Source: MED-G105 sp039819085
GTDB lineage: Bacteria > Pseudomonadota > Alphaproteobacteria > Caulobacterales > Parvularculaceae
Length of the DNA stretch: 48,766 bases
Direction: 5' to 3'
NCBI GenBank assembly: GCA_039819085.1
Contig: JBCBSQ010000018.1
Span: 1-48,766, forward strand
In this document: positions 8,599 to 16,445 of the stretch, piece by piece
Numbering within the stretch: position 1 is the stretch's first letter
Layout: the number at the start of each line of letters is the position of its first letter
The notes under the pieces: generated by a model
The model's input: the letters and a program-made list of their open reading frames with translations, nothing else
Databases searched by the model: none
What the model was told of the DNA's origin: nothing
Translations under genes and position numbers: made by a program

Positions 8599-9738
8599 AT
8601 GTCGGATGCGGAAGTAAAATACGGTCTTGCCGGCGTGCTTGCGGACGACACCGCGGTTTCAAAGGTCATGCCGGAGATCAACTCCCTGACTTATCGCGGC
8701 TATAAGGTCCAGGACCTTGCGACCGAGTGCCGGTTCGAGGAAGTCGCTTACCTGATCTGGAATAGCGATCTGCCGACTCAGTCCCAGCTCGACGCCTTCA
8801 ACGCGCGCGAGAGGAAAGAGCGCGGCCTTCATGACGACGTGTTGCGCGTCATGGAGATGCTCAACAAAAACGCCCATCCGATGGATCGTCTGCGTACGGC
8901 GATTTCGTTTCTAGGGCAGGCGGATGATACGACGGATGATTCCTCGCCCGCGGGCCTCTATGACAAATCGATCCGCATGTTCGCCAAGATCCCCCAGATC
9001 GTGGCCGCCGACTACCGTCTACGCTCTGGCAAAGCGCCGATTGCGCCGGACCCTAATCTCGCCTTCTCCGAGAACTTTTTTCACATGTGCTTCGGTGAAG
9101 TGCCGAAGCCTGAGATCGTCAAGTGCTTTGACATCTCAATGACGCTCTATGCGGAGCATTCGTTCAACGCGTCGACCTACACCGCCCGCGCGATTGCGTC
9201 TTCGACGTCGGATATCTACTCCGCCGTCGTCGGCGCGGTCGGATCGCTAAAGGGTCCGCTTCATGGCGGCGCCAACGAGGCGGTGATGCATATGCTGAAT
9301 GAAGTCGGGTCGCCCGACAATGCGCGCGCCTGGATGCTGGATGCGCTGGCCACCAAGAAGAAGATCATGGGCTTCGGCCATCGGGTCTACCGGTCCGGCG
9401 ATAGCCGCGTGCCGACAATGACGGACGCTTACAAGAAGATGGTCGACGTCATCGGCACCGAGGAGGCCGCCTCGTTCTGGGAAATGAGCAAGATCCTCGA
9501 CGAAACCATGGTTGGCGAGAAAGGGATCTACCCCAATCTCGACTTCCCGACCGGGCCGGCCTACCATCTCATGGGCTTTGAGATCACCACCTTCACGCCG
9601 ATTTTCGTCGTCAGCCGCATTACTGGCTGGACGGCGCACGTGATGGAGCAATTGGCGAGCAACAAGCTCGTCCGTCCGCTCTCGAACTATGTGGGTCATG
9701 ATCAACGCGACGTCGTCGCGATCGGCGATCGCGGCTGA
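8599..9738 (+). CDS. prpC: 2-methylcitrate synthase (type II citrate synthase-like, short form)
   Basis: The 379-residue product is the short citrate synthase form typical of PrpC. It condenses propionyl-CoA with oxaloacetate to make 2-methylcitrate in the cytosol. The catalytic triad is visible: H222 in PLHGGANEA, H261 in GFGHRVY and D315 in NLDFPTG. The longer citrate synthase encoded at 33978-35282 carries an extra N-terminal domain and is the likely TCA enzyme, which supports a PrpC role here. It lies between prpB and an enoyl-CoA hydratase gene. Activity with acetyl-CoA as well is common in the family. Confidence 0.87.
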   Translation: MSDAEVKYGLAGVLADDTAVSKVMPEINSLTYRGYKVQDLATECRFEEVAYLIWNSDLPTQSQLDAFNARERKERGLHDDVLRVMEMLNKNAHPMDRLRTAISFLGQADDTTDDSSPAGLYDKSIRMFAKIPQIVAADYRLRSGKAPIAPDPNLAFSENFFHMCFGEVPKPEIVKCFDISMTLYAEHSFNASTYTARAIASSTSDIYSAVVGAVGSLKGPLHGGANEAVMHMLNEVGSPDNARAWMLDALATKKKIMGFGHRVYRSGDSRVPTMTDAYKKMVDVIGTEEAASFWEMSKILDETMVGEKGIYPNLDFPTGPAYHLMGFEITTFTPIFVVSRITGWTAHVMEQLASNKLVRPLSNYVGHDQRDVVAIGDRG

Positions 9739-9795
9739 CGCGGATAAGAACGGCGCGCGTTTCCACGTCGACCGCCAGGAAGAAGCGAGATCCAA

Positions 9796-10572
9796 ATGGC
9801 ATATGAATGCATTTTGACTGAGACGGACGGCGCCGTCGGCGTCGTCACGCTTAATCGGCCGGACGCGCTGAACGCGTTTAACTCCAAGTTGATGGACGAG
9901 CTGACGGAGGCGATCAGCAAGTATGACGCCGATCCTGAGATCGGCTGCATTGTGGTCACGGGATCTGAAAAGGCGTTCGCGGCCGGCGCCGACATCAAGG
10001 AGATGGCGGACAAGACCTATATCGACGCCTACATGAACGATTTCATCACCGCCAACTGGGAGGCGACCGGCCGCGCGCGCACGCCGATCATCGCGGCGGT
10101 GGCGGGCTACGCGCTCGGCGGCGGCTGCGAACTGGCGCTTATGTGCGATTTCATCATCGCCGGCGACAACGCCAAATTCGGACAGCCTGAAATCACAATC
10201 GGCGCGATGCCGGGCGCCGGCGGGACGCAGCGTCTGGCGCGCTTTATCGGCAAGTCGAAGGCGATGGAGATGTGCCTGACGGGCCGAATGATGGACGCGG
10301 AAGAGGCGGAGCGCTGCGGTCTTGTCTCCCGCATCGTGCCTGCGAGCGATCTGAAGGACGAAGCGGTGCGCACGGCGAAGCAGATTGCCGACTATTCGCG
10401 TCCGATCGTGATGCTCACAAAGGAGTCCGTCGATCGCGCTTATGAAACGACGCTTGCGGAAGGCGTGCGTTTCGAGCGCCGGGTGTTTCACTCCGTGTTC
10501 GCGTTCGAGGACCAGAGCGAAGGCATGGCGGCCTTTGTCGAAAAGCGAAAGCCTTCCTTCAAGAACAGGTAG
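9796..10572 (+). CDS. enoyl-CoA hydratase (crotonase family)
   Basis: The 258-residue product is the standard crotonase length. The oxyanion-hole segments are AAGADIKEM at 62-70 and GYALGGGCELALMCD at 104-118. Both catalytic glutamates are present: E112, and E132 in GQPEITIGAMPGAGG. It should hydrate short-chain trans-2-enoyl-CoA to the 3-hydroxyacyl-CoA in beta-oxidation. It begins 57 bp after prpC on the same strand, so it may be part of the same unit. That suits oxidation of odd-chain or branched acids that feed propionyl-CoA into the cycle. Confidence 0.88.
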   Translation: MAYECILTETDGAVGVVTLNRPDALNAFNSKLMDELTEAISKYDADPEIGCIVVTGSEKAFAAGADIKEMADKTYIDAYMNDFITANWEATGRARTPIIAAVAGYALGGGCELALMCDFIIAGDNAKFGQPEITIGAMPGAGGTQRLARFIGKSKAMEMCLTGRMMDAEEAERCGLVSRIVPASDLKDEAVRTAKQIADYSRPIVMLTKESVDRAYETTLAEGVRFERRVFHSVFAFEDQSEGMAAFVEKRKPSFKNR

Positions 10573-10656
10573 TCCGGCGGGCGCGCGTGATGGCCGGCCG
10601 TTATGCAATGGCGGCGGCCACGGATCACCTGTTTGGGGCGACGTTGAGGATCACGC

Positions 10657-12612
10657 TTGAATAATCTCGTGCTTGTTTTTGCGCTGATCGGCGTCCTTGG
10701 CGTCGGCGCGCAATGGATTGCGTGGCGGTTCAACCTGCCGGCGATCGTCGTGATGGCGATCGCGGGGCTCGTTGCCGGGCCGGTCACAGGTCTTCTGTGG
10801 CCTGAAGGCTATGATCCGGCGAGCGCCGCCGCCGCCCCCATGCAAACGCTCTTCGGCGATTTCTACAGACCGATCATCGGCGTCGCCGTCGCGGTGATAT
10901 TGTTCGAAGGCGGATTGACACTGAACTTTGCGGAGATCCGCGGCATTACGGCCGGCGTGCGTCGGCTCGTCTTTCCGGGCGCATTCGTCGCCTGGGGGCT
11001 CGGCGCGGCGGCGGGCCACTTTGTCGGCGGGCTCACATGGGATGTGGCGATCCTCTTCGCCGGGGTGATGGTCGTCACGGGGCCGACCGTGATCGCGCCA
11101 TTGTTGCGGCAGTCAAAGCTCGCCGCGCGGCCCGCCGCGCTGTTGAAATGGGAAGGGATCGTCAATGATCCCCTTGGGGCGCTGCTGGCGGTTCTGGCCT
11201 ACGAAGTCGCCGTACTTGATTTCGGCGGCGCGCATGGCGGCACGCCGGTTCAGATTGTCGCATCACTGGCGCTAGCGGCGGTGCTCGACGGCCTCTTCGG
11301 CTTCCTGATGGGCCGCGCCGTTGCGGCGGTTTTCCGCCGCGGCTGGACGCCGGAGTATTTGAAACCGCCCATCCTGCTTGTCGCTGTCCTCGTATGCTTT
11401 GAAGTGGCGAACCTCCTTCAGGAGGAGGGGGGCCTCGTCGCAGTCACTGTCATGGGCGTCACGCTTGCGAACTCGAAGATCGCCAGCATCAATGAACTGC
11501 GGCATTTCAAAGAGAATGTGGCGGTTCTGCTGGTGTCAGGCGTCTTCATCATCCTGACGGCGAACCTCACCTGGGGAACCTTCGCCGCGCTTGATGCGCG
11601 CGCCTACCTGTTTCTGGCCGCGATGCTCTTCATTGTCAGGCCGGCGAGCGTCTTTCTGTCGACGATCGGCGCCGGCCTGCCCTGGCGGGAGCGCGCCCTC
11701 GTCGGATGGATCGCGCCGCGCGGGATCGTGGCGGTGGCGGTGACGTCATTCTTCGGCGCGGCGCTCGCCAGCGGCCTCGCCGGGTCGTTGGAGGCCGCAA
11801 GCGATCCTGGAAGCCGGGCGGCGCTCTCCGCTTCGCTAGACTCTGCGCAGAAGATGATTCCGCTCGCCTTCGCCATGGTGTTCGCGACGGTCGTCCTGCA
11901 CGGCTTTACGATTGGGCCGCTCGCCAAGGCGCTTGGCCTCGCCTCAACGGAACGTCCTGGCGTCCTGATCAGCGGGGCGTCGCTGTGGTCGGCCGCGCTT
12001 GCGCAAAAGCTCCAGGAGGCTGACGTCCCGGTGCTGGTCGCGGACGCCAGTTGGCGAAGGCTTCGACCAGTGCGCCAGGCTGGCGCGCCGACATACTATG
12101 GAGAGCTGCTTTCCGAAGTGACCGAGCATCATCTCGACCTGAACAGGTTCGGCGCGCTTCTCGCCGTCAGCGGCAACGAAGCCCACAATGCGCTCGTGTG
12201 CACTGACCTTGCGCCTGAGCTTGGCCGCGCCTCGATCTACCAGATCAACGCCCGCGGCAAGGACGAAGATGACAAGCGCGCGCTTTCCTACACGCTTCAG
12301 GGTCTGACTCTCCTGCATTCCGCGGCGCCGCTCGACGAACTCCTGCGACGCCATTTTGCCGGCTGGACGTTTCAGAAGACCCGGATCACTGACGCCTATC
12401 CGCCCGAACAATATGCGCAGGACCTCGCGGAAGGGGGTGAGATCGTGGCGATCATTCGAAAAGGGGCGGTGCTGATCGCGTCCGCCGAAAAGCCCATCAA
12501 GCCCGCCACTGGCGACCTCGTGATCGCCTATGCGCCGAAAGCCGAGCCAGTCCCAAAACCGTCTGAAGAGGAGCGTTCGGGCGATCCGCGGTCAGCGGCC
12601 AAAGTCGGCTGA
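10657..12612 (+). CDS. CPA-type monovalent cation/H+ antiporter with C-terminal TrkA-like domain
   Basis: The product is 651 residues. The first 420 or so form about 12 membrane helices. They carry family blocks such as LPAIVVMAIAGLVAGPVTG, AVILFEGGLTLNF and VVTGPTVIAPLLRQ. From about 430 on, a cytosolic region starting GVLISGASLWSAALAQKLQE resembles a Rossmann-like TrkA-N (RCK) domain, likely a nucleotide sensor. The start is TTG at 10657 behind GAGG; the first ATG downstream would delete half of helix 1. It exports Na+ or K+ in exchange for protons across the inner membrane. It lies 84 bp after the hydratase gene and may have its own promoter. Confidence 0.85.
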   Translation: MNNLVLVFALIGVLGVGAQWIAWRFNLPAIVVMAIAGLVAGPVTGLLWPEGYDPASAAAAPMQTLFGDFYRPIIGVAVAVILFEGGLTLNFAEIRGITAGVRRLVFPGAFVAWGLGAAAGHFVGGLTWDVAILFAGVMVVTGPTVIAPLLRQSKLAARPAALLKWEGIVNDPLGALLAVLAYEVAVLDFGGAHGGTPVQIVASLALAAVLDGLFGFLMGRAVAAVFRRGWTPEYLKPPILLVAVLVCFEVANLLQEEGGLVAVTVMGVTLANSKIASINELRHFKENVAVLLVSGVFIILTANLTWGTFAALDARAYLFLAAMLFIVRPASVFLSTIGAGLPWRERALVGWIAPRGIVAVAVTSFFGAALASGLAGSLEAASDPGSRAALSASLDSAQKMIPLAFAMVFATVVLHGFTIGPLAKALGLASTERPGVLISGASLWSAALAQKLQEADVPVLVADASWRRLRPVRQAGAPTYYGELLSEVTEHHLDLNRFGALLAVSGNEAHNALVCTDLAPELGRASIYQINARGKDEDDKRALSYTLQGLTLLHSAAPLDELLRRHFAGWTFQKTRITDAYPPEQYAQDLAEGGEIVAIIRKGAVLIASAEKPIKPATGDLVIAYAPKAEPVPKPSEEERSGDPRSAAKVG

Positions 12613-12689
12613 CAACGACGCGACGCCCGCGCAACGCCCTGCGACGCGAGGTGGTTAAGCCGACGTTAGCGCTTCCCGCCTAGGACGGA

Positions 12690-13598
12690 ATGTCAGAGGC
12701 GGTATCCATGCGCGCATTCGAAGACTTCCATAGCGGCGATGGCTTGATCGCGGATTATCTGAGGCGTCGCGCCCCGGCGCCTTCGCGCGACGTCGACGCC
12801 GAGGCGACCACGACTGAGCGCGCTCAAGCCGCAATGCGGCAGCTTTCCACGGCGAATTCGCGCGAGACCCTCAGGGCTGCGGCGGCCTCGGTGCTCGCGG
12901 CGAGCCACCGTCTGCGGACTCCCCTTAACGCCATCGTCGGCTTTGCGACCATGCTGCGCGACGGCGATGCTTACAAACTCGATTCCGAAAAGCGCGCTGA
13001 ATACGCAAGCTACATCCTGCATTCGGCAGACGCGCTTCTCCGCCAGATTGGCGTCATGAATGAGACGGCCAGCCTTGACGCCGGCGCGTGCGAGCCTGTT
13101 TGCGTCGCGATCGACGTGGTGGCGACCGCGCGCGACGCCATCGCCAAGTCGGCCACAGCGGCGCAAGCGGCGCAAGTGAAGCTCGACGACAAGACGTCAG
13201 CGCCATCCGTTGAAGCGCTTGGCGATGCGGCCATGACCGCCCAGGCGTTCGAACATCTCTTGCGCGCCGCCATAGAGCGCTCGCCGGCGGGGGCGTCTGC
13301 TCTTGTGAAGGTGAGCGCGACGGAGGCCGGCGGGGCGGTCTTTTCGGTGCGCGACTACGGTCCCGGGCTTAACGAGGACGCCATCAAGACGGCGGCGCGC
13401 GTGCTTGCTGATCCGCGGCAGGGCCTTGGCCGGGCGCTGCGCGGACCCGGCGGCGGCGTCGCCGGCGCGGTCGCCATGGCGCGTAATCTGATCGAGGCGC
13501 AGGGCGGCGCGCTGGTCGTCAAGAGCCGTGAAGGAAAAGGCCTCTTGGCGCAGGTGGAGCTGCCCGGCGTCGAAGAGGACGATAAGTCATCTGCATAG
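12690..13598 (+). CDS. short histidine-kinase-like protein with degenerate ATP site
   Basis: The product is 302 residues with no membrane segment or recognisable sensor domain. A HisKA-type phosphoacceptor helix is clear, with H73 in ASHRLRTPLNAIVGF. A HATPase-like end has the G1-like DYGPGL and a Gly-rich RGPGGGVAGAVAMARNLIE followed by GKGLLAQVELPG. The N-box is altered: the usual NLLxNA appears as HLLRAA near residues 189-194, so the magnesium-binding Asn is missing. It may be a pseudokinase or phosphotransfer protein. The HerA-like ATPase gene follows after 10 bp, pointing to a joint role. An in-frame ATG at 12708 is an alternative start. Confidence 0.7.
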   Translation: MSEAVSMRAFEDFHSGDGLIADYLRRRAPAPSRDVDAEATTTERAQAAMRQLSTANSRETLRAAAASVLAASHRLRTPLNAIVGFATMLRDGDAYKLDSEKRAEYASYILHSADALLRQIGVMNETASLDAGACEPVCVAIDVVATARDAIAKSATAAQAAQVKLDDKTSAPSVEALGDAAMTAQAFEHLLRAAIERSPAGASALVKVSATEAGGAVFSVRDYGPGLNEDAIKTAARVLADPRQGLGRALRGPGGGVAGAVAMARNLIEAQGGALVVKSREGKGLLAQVELPGVEEDDKSSA

Positions 13599-13608
13599 AG
13601 ATGGAAAG

Positions 13609-15279
13609 ATGAGCACTGCAAAGCTGGCAAAGATTGATCAGACTACGTCAAGGCAGGCGCGAAAGCGCCCGCCGAAGCTTGGCCGCGTTGTGTCGATCAA
13701 TGGGGCCCACGCCCTGATCGCGCTTGATCCGTCGGCGATTGAGGCGCCGCGCGAGCAACGTCCGCACATGGGCGCGATCATGTCGATCGACGCGGGTGAG
13801 CACATCGTTCTCGGCCTGACATCGGCGATGACCTCGGGGCCGGACGGGGCGAGCCCGCTGGTCGAGCTTGAGCTTGTGGGCGAATTCACCAAGCCTACCG
13901 CCAGCGCGCCGGGTCGGTTCCGCCGCGGCGTCTCGTCTTTTCCGGCGCTTGGCGATTCGGCCCACCTCGCCTCTGTCGATGAGCTTTCGGCGCTCTTCAT
14001 GGCGAACGGCGGCGCGAGCGTGCGCGTCGGCGTCGTCAAACAGGAAGACTCGATTCCGGCTTCGGTCAGCGTCAATGAGCTGTTCTCGCGCCACTGCGCG
14101 ATCCTCGGGACGACCGGCGCCGGCAAATCCTGCGCTGTGACGCTGATGCTGTCGTCGGTGCTGAGGCGCTACGCGCATGGGCATGTGGTGATCGTCGACG
14201 TCCACAATGAGTACGCCAACTGCTTCGGCGATAAGGCGATCGTCTTTGATTCGTCGAACCTTACCCTGCCGTTCTGGATGCTGACGTTCGAAGAGTTCAC
14301 CGAGATCCTTTATCCAGGACGTCGTGATTGCGAGGAGGAGATTGAAATCCTCCTTGAGATCATCCCGAGCGCGCGCAAGATGAATATCGGCGGCGCGGCG
14401 GCGGCCGGGTCGATCCTCGCGGACCGTCGCGGCGATCCGAACGCGATCAATGTCGATACGCCGATCCCTTATCGCGTATCCGACCTGTTGACGCTGATCG
14501 ACAGGACGCTTGGCGGCCTCGACAATACGCGAGCGACCGCCCCCTACAAACGCCTGCGCGGTCGTTTGAAGCAGATCAGCACCGATGCGCGCTATTCCTT
14601 CATGTTCGGTAGTCTGACCGTTCAGGACACCATGGCCGCTCTCCTCGGCCAGCTCTTCCGGATCCCGGTGGAGGACGCGCCGGTCAGCGTTCTGGAGCTT
14701 GGCGGTCTTCCGTCGGAGGTCTCGCAGGTCGTCGTTTCCGTCATTGCCCGGATCGCATATGAATTTGGTCTATGGAGCGACGGCGCCGCGCCGATTGCGC
14801 TCATTGTCGAGGACGCCCATCGCTTCGCGCCGGCCGATCCCGACATGGGCTTCGCGCCAACGCGTCGGGCTCTGGTGCGCATCGCCAAAGAAGGCCGCAA
14901 GACCGGCGTCTCCTTGTGGATTGTCTCGCAGCGTCCGACCGAGCTTGATCCGATGGTGCTGTCGCAATGCAACACGATCTTCGCCATGCGGCTCGCCAAT
15001 CAGGCCGACCAGGACGCGTTGAAGGCGGCGATCCCCGACGCGGCGATGAGCCTCATGTCCTGTCTGCCGTCTTTGGGCCTCGGCGAAGCGGTCGCGGTCG
15101 GCGAGAGCTTGCCCCTGCCGACGCGGATCCGGTTTGACGCCGTACCGCGCACCCATGTGCCGCTTAGCCTGACGGCCAATTTCACTGACGCATGGTCGAT
15201 CGAGATCTCCGACGGCGCGTTCCTCGAGCGGATCGTTGACCAATGGCGCGCGCAAAGACGTCTGTTGCCGCCAGCCTGA
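13609..15279 (+). CDS. HerA/DUF87-type ATPase
   Basis: The product is 556 residues. Its N-terminal 150 residues are beta-rich, like the HAS-barrel of HerA translocases. The Walker A GTTGAGKS lies at 167-174, HerA-like VDVHNEYA at 196-203, and a Walker B/DEAH-like LIVEDAHRFAP near 398. A SQRPTELDPMVLSQC sensor block follows near 444. Such hexameric ATPases move DNA or remodel complexes, classically with the NurA nuclease, but no NurA is encoded nearby. The ATG at 13609 follows GGAAAG; the frame is open farther upstream inside the kinase-like gene. The 10-bp gap implies co-expression with the kinase-like protein. Confidence 0.85.
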   Translation: MSTAKLAKIDQTTSRQARKRPPKLGRVVSINGAHALIALDPSAIEAPREQRPHMGAIMSIDAGEHIVLGLTSAMTSGPDGASPLVELELVGEFTKPTASAPGRFRRGVSSFPALGDSAHLASVDELSALFMANGGASVRVGVVKQEDSIPASVSVNELFSRHCAILGTTGAGKSCAVTLMLSSVLRRYAHGHVVIVDVHNEYANCFGDKAIVFDSSNLTLPFWMLTFEEFTEILYPGRRDCEEEIEILLEIIPSARKMNIGGAAAAGSILADRRGDPNAINVDTPIPYRVSDLLTLIDRTLGGLDNTRATAPYKRLRGRLKQISTDARYSFMFGSLTVQDTMAALLGQLFRIPVEDAPVSVLELGGLPSEVSQVVVSVIARIAYEFGLWSDGAAPIALIVEDAHRFAPADPDMGFAPTRRALVRIAKEGRKTGVSLWIVSQRPTELDPMVLSQCNTIFAMRLANQADQDALKAAIPDAAMSLMSCLPSLGLGEAVAVGESLPLPTRIRFDAVPRTHVPLSLTANFTDAWSIEISDGAFLERIVDQWRAQRRLLPPA

Positions 15280-15329
15280 CCGCGGCCTGCGCCAAATCGC
15301 TTAACAACGTCGCCAACATGCGCCATCGT

Positions 15330-15349
15330 CTCCCGAAAGCTCTCGGGAG
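15330..15349 (+). promoter_or_regulatory. hairpin overlapping the ribosome site of the asparaginase-family gene
   Basis: CTCCCGA at 15330-15336 pairs perfectly with TCGGGAG at 15343-15349 across a 6-base loop. The 3' arm contains the GGGAGG Shine-Dalgarno of the gene that starts at 15358. GCGCC at 15320-15324 can extend the pairing to GGCGC at 15349-15353. It could be a translational switch. It could also be read as a terminator for the ATPase transcript, although only three T residues follow. Confidence 0.5.
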
Positions 15350-15357
15350 GCGCCTTT

Positions 15358-16431
15358 ATGATCCGGTTCGCACACGCATCTTACGCAGCATTCGTTCTTC
15401 TGACGGGGGCGGTTTTCGGCAGCGCGCCGTCCGCCAGCGCCGAGGAGACCGCCGCGGCGGGCCCATTGACCATTCTCGTGCATGGCGGCGCGGGCGCAAT
15501 GGAAAAGGGCAAGTACACCCCTGAGCAGGAGTCGCAGTTCAAGGCGGATCTCGCGGCGGCGCTTGAGGCCGGCTACGCCGTTCTCGAAGCGGGAGGCGAT
15601 TCCCTCGACGCGGTGACGACGGCGGTGGTGATGCTCGAAGACTCCCCGCACTTCAACGCTGGCCGCGGCGCAGTGTTCACCCGCGACGGCAAGAATGAAC
15701 TCGACGCCTCTATCATGGATGGTGAGACCCTGAACGCCGGCGCGATCGCAGGCGTGACGCGGGTCAAGAACCCGGTCAAGCTGGCGCGGGCGGTAATGGA
15801 AAACTCCGAGCACGTCATGTTGATCGGCGACGGCGCGGAGACATTCGCCAAAGAGCAGGATCTGGACTTTGTCTCGCCGAAATACTTCCGGACGGAGACG
15901 CGCTGGAAGGCCTATCAGGCGCGGCTTGAGCAGGAAAAGGCGGCGGAAAAAGCCGCTAAGGAGGCCGAACGGCAGGGGCGGCTCGCGCCTCGCTATACGC
16001 CGCCGCATGCGGAGAAATATGGCACCGTCGGCGCCGTCGCGCTTGACTCGAACGGCAATCTCGCGGCCGCCACCTCAACGGGCGGCATGATGATGAAGCG
16101 GTATGGGCGGGTCGGGGACGTGCCGATCGTCGGCGCAGGCGTCTACGCGAACGACGCTTCGTGCGCCGTGTCGTCGACGGGCTGGGGCGAATACTTTATC
16201 CGGCTTTCGGTCGCCCGCGAGATCTGCGCGCAGGTTGAATACCAGGGCAAGTCGGTCGTCGCGGCTGCCGACGACGTCATCCACAATCGCCTTGAGACGC
16301 TAGGCGGCGATGGCGGCGTCATCGTGCTCGGACCCGACGGGGCCCATGCGATGACCTTCAACTCCAAGGGGATGTTCCGTGGCGTCTTGACCGCCGGCGG
16401 CGCGCCGGAGGTCGCGATCTATGCGGAGTAA
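15358..16431 (+). CDS. exported isoaspartyl peptidase/L-asparaginase (Ntn hydrolase)
   Basis: The product is 357 residues. A signal peptide covers about residues 1-28 (hydrophobic YAAFVLLTGAVFG, then PSASAEE). The mature part starts with the family's LTILVHGGAGAME. The predicted autocleavage/nucleophile threonine is T223 in KYGTVGAVALD, preceded by a charged linker, and GDVPIVGAGVYAND follows. The enzyme is made as a precursor that cuts itself into alpha and beta chains. It hydrolyses isoaspartyl dipeptides or asparagine, here in the periplasm. Translation may be controlled by the hairpin at 15330-15349. It faces an exported amidase gene whose stop is 14 bp away. Confidence 0.87.
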   Translation: MIRFAHASYAAFVLLTGAVFGSAPSASAEETAAAGPLTILVHGGAGAMEKGKYTPEQESQFKADLAAALEAGYAVLEAGGDSLDAVTTAVVMLEDSPHFNAGRGAVFTRDGKNELDASIMDGETLNAGAIAGVTRVKNPVKLARAVMENSEHVMLIGDGAETFAKEQDLDFVSPKYFRTETRWKAYQARLEQEKAAEKAAKEAERQGRLAPRYTPPHAEKYGTVGAVALDSNGNLAAATSTGGMMMKRYGRVGDVPIVGAGVYANDASCAVSSTGWGEYFIRLSVAREICAQVEYQGKSVVAAADDVIHNRLETLGGDGGVIVLGPDGAHAMTFNSKGMFRGVLTAGGAPEVAIYAE

Positions 16432-16445
16432 AGCGCAGCCTTCAG

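Noticed and set aside
9247..10608. 453-codon open frame on the minus strand
   Set aside because: It lies opposite prpC and the enoyl-CoA hydratase gene, both of which have intact catalytic motifs. The product is Arg/His-rich without any motif, as expected from the antisense frame of GC-rich genes.
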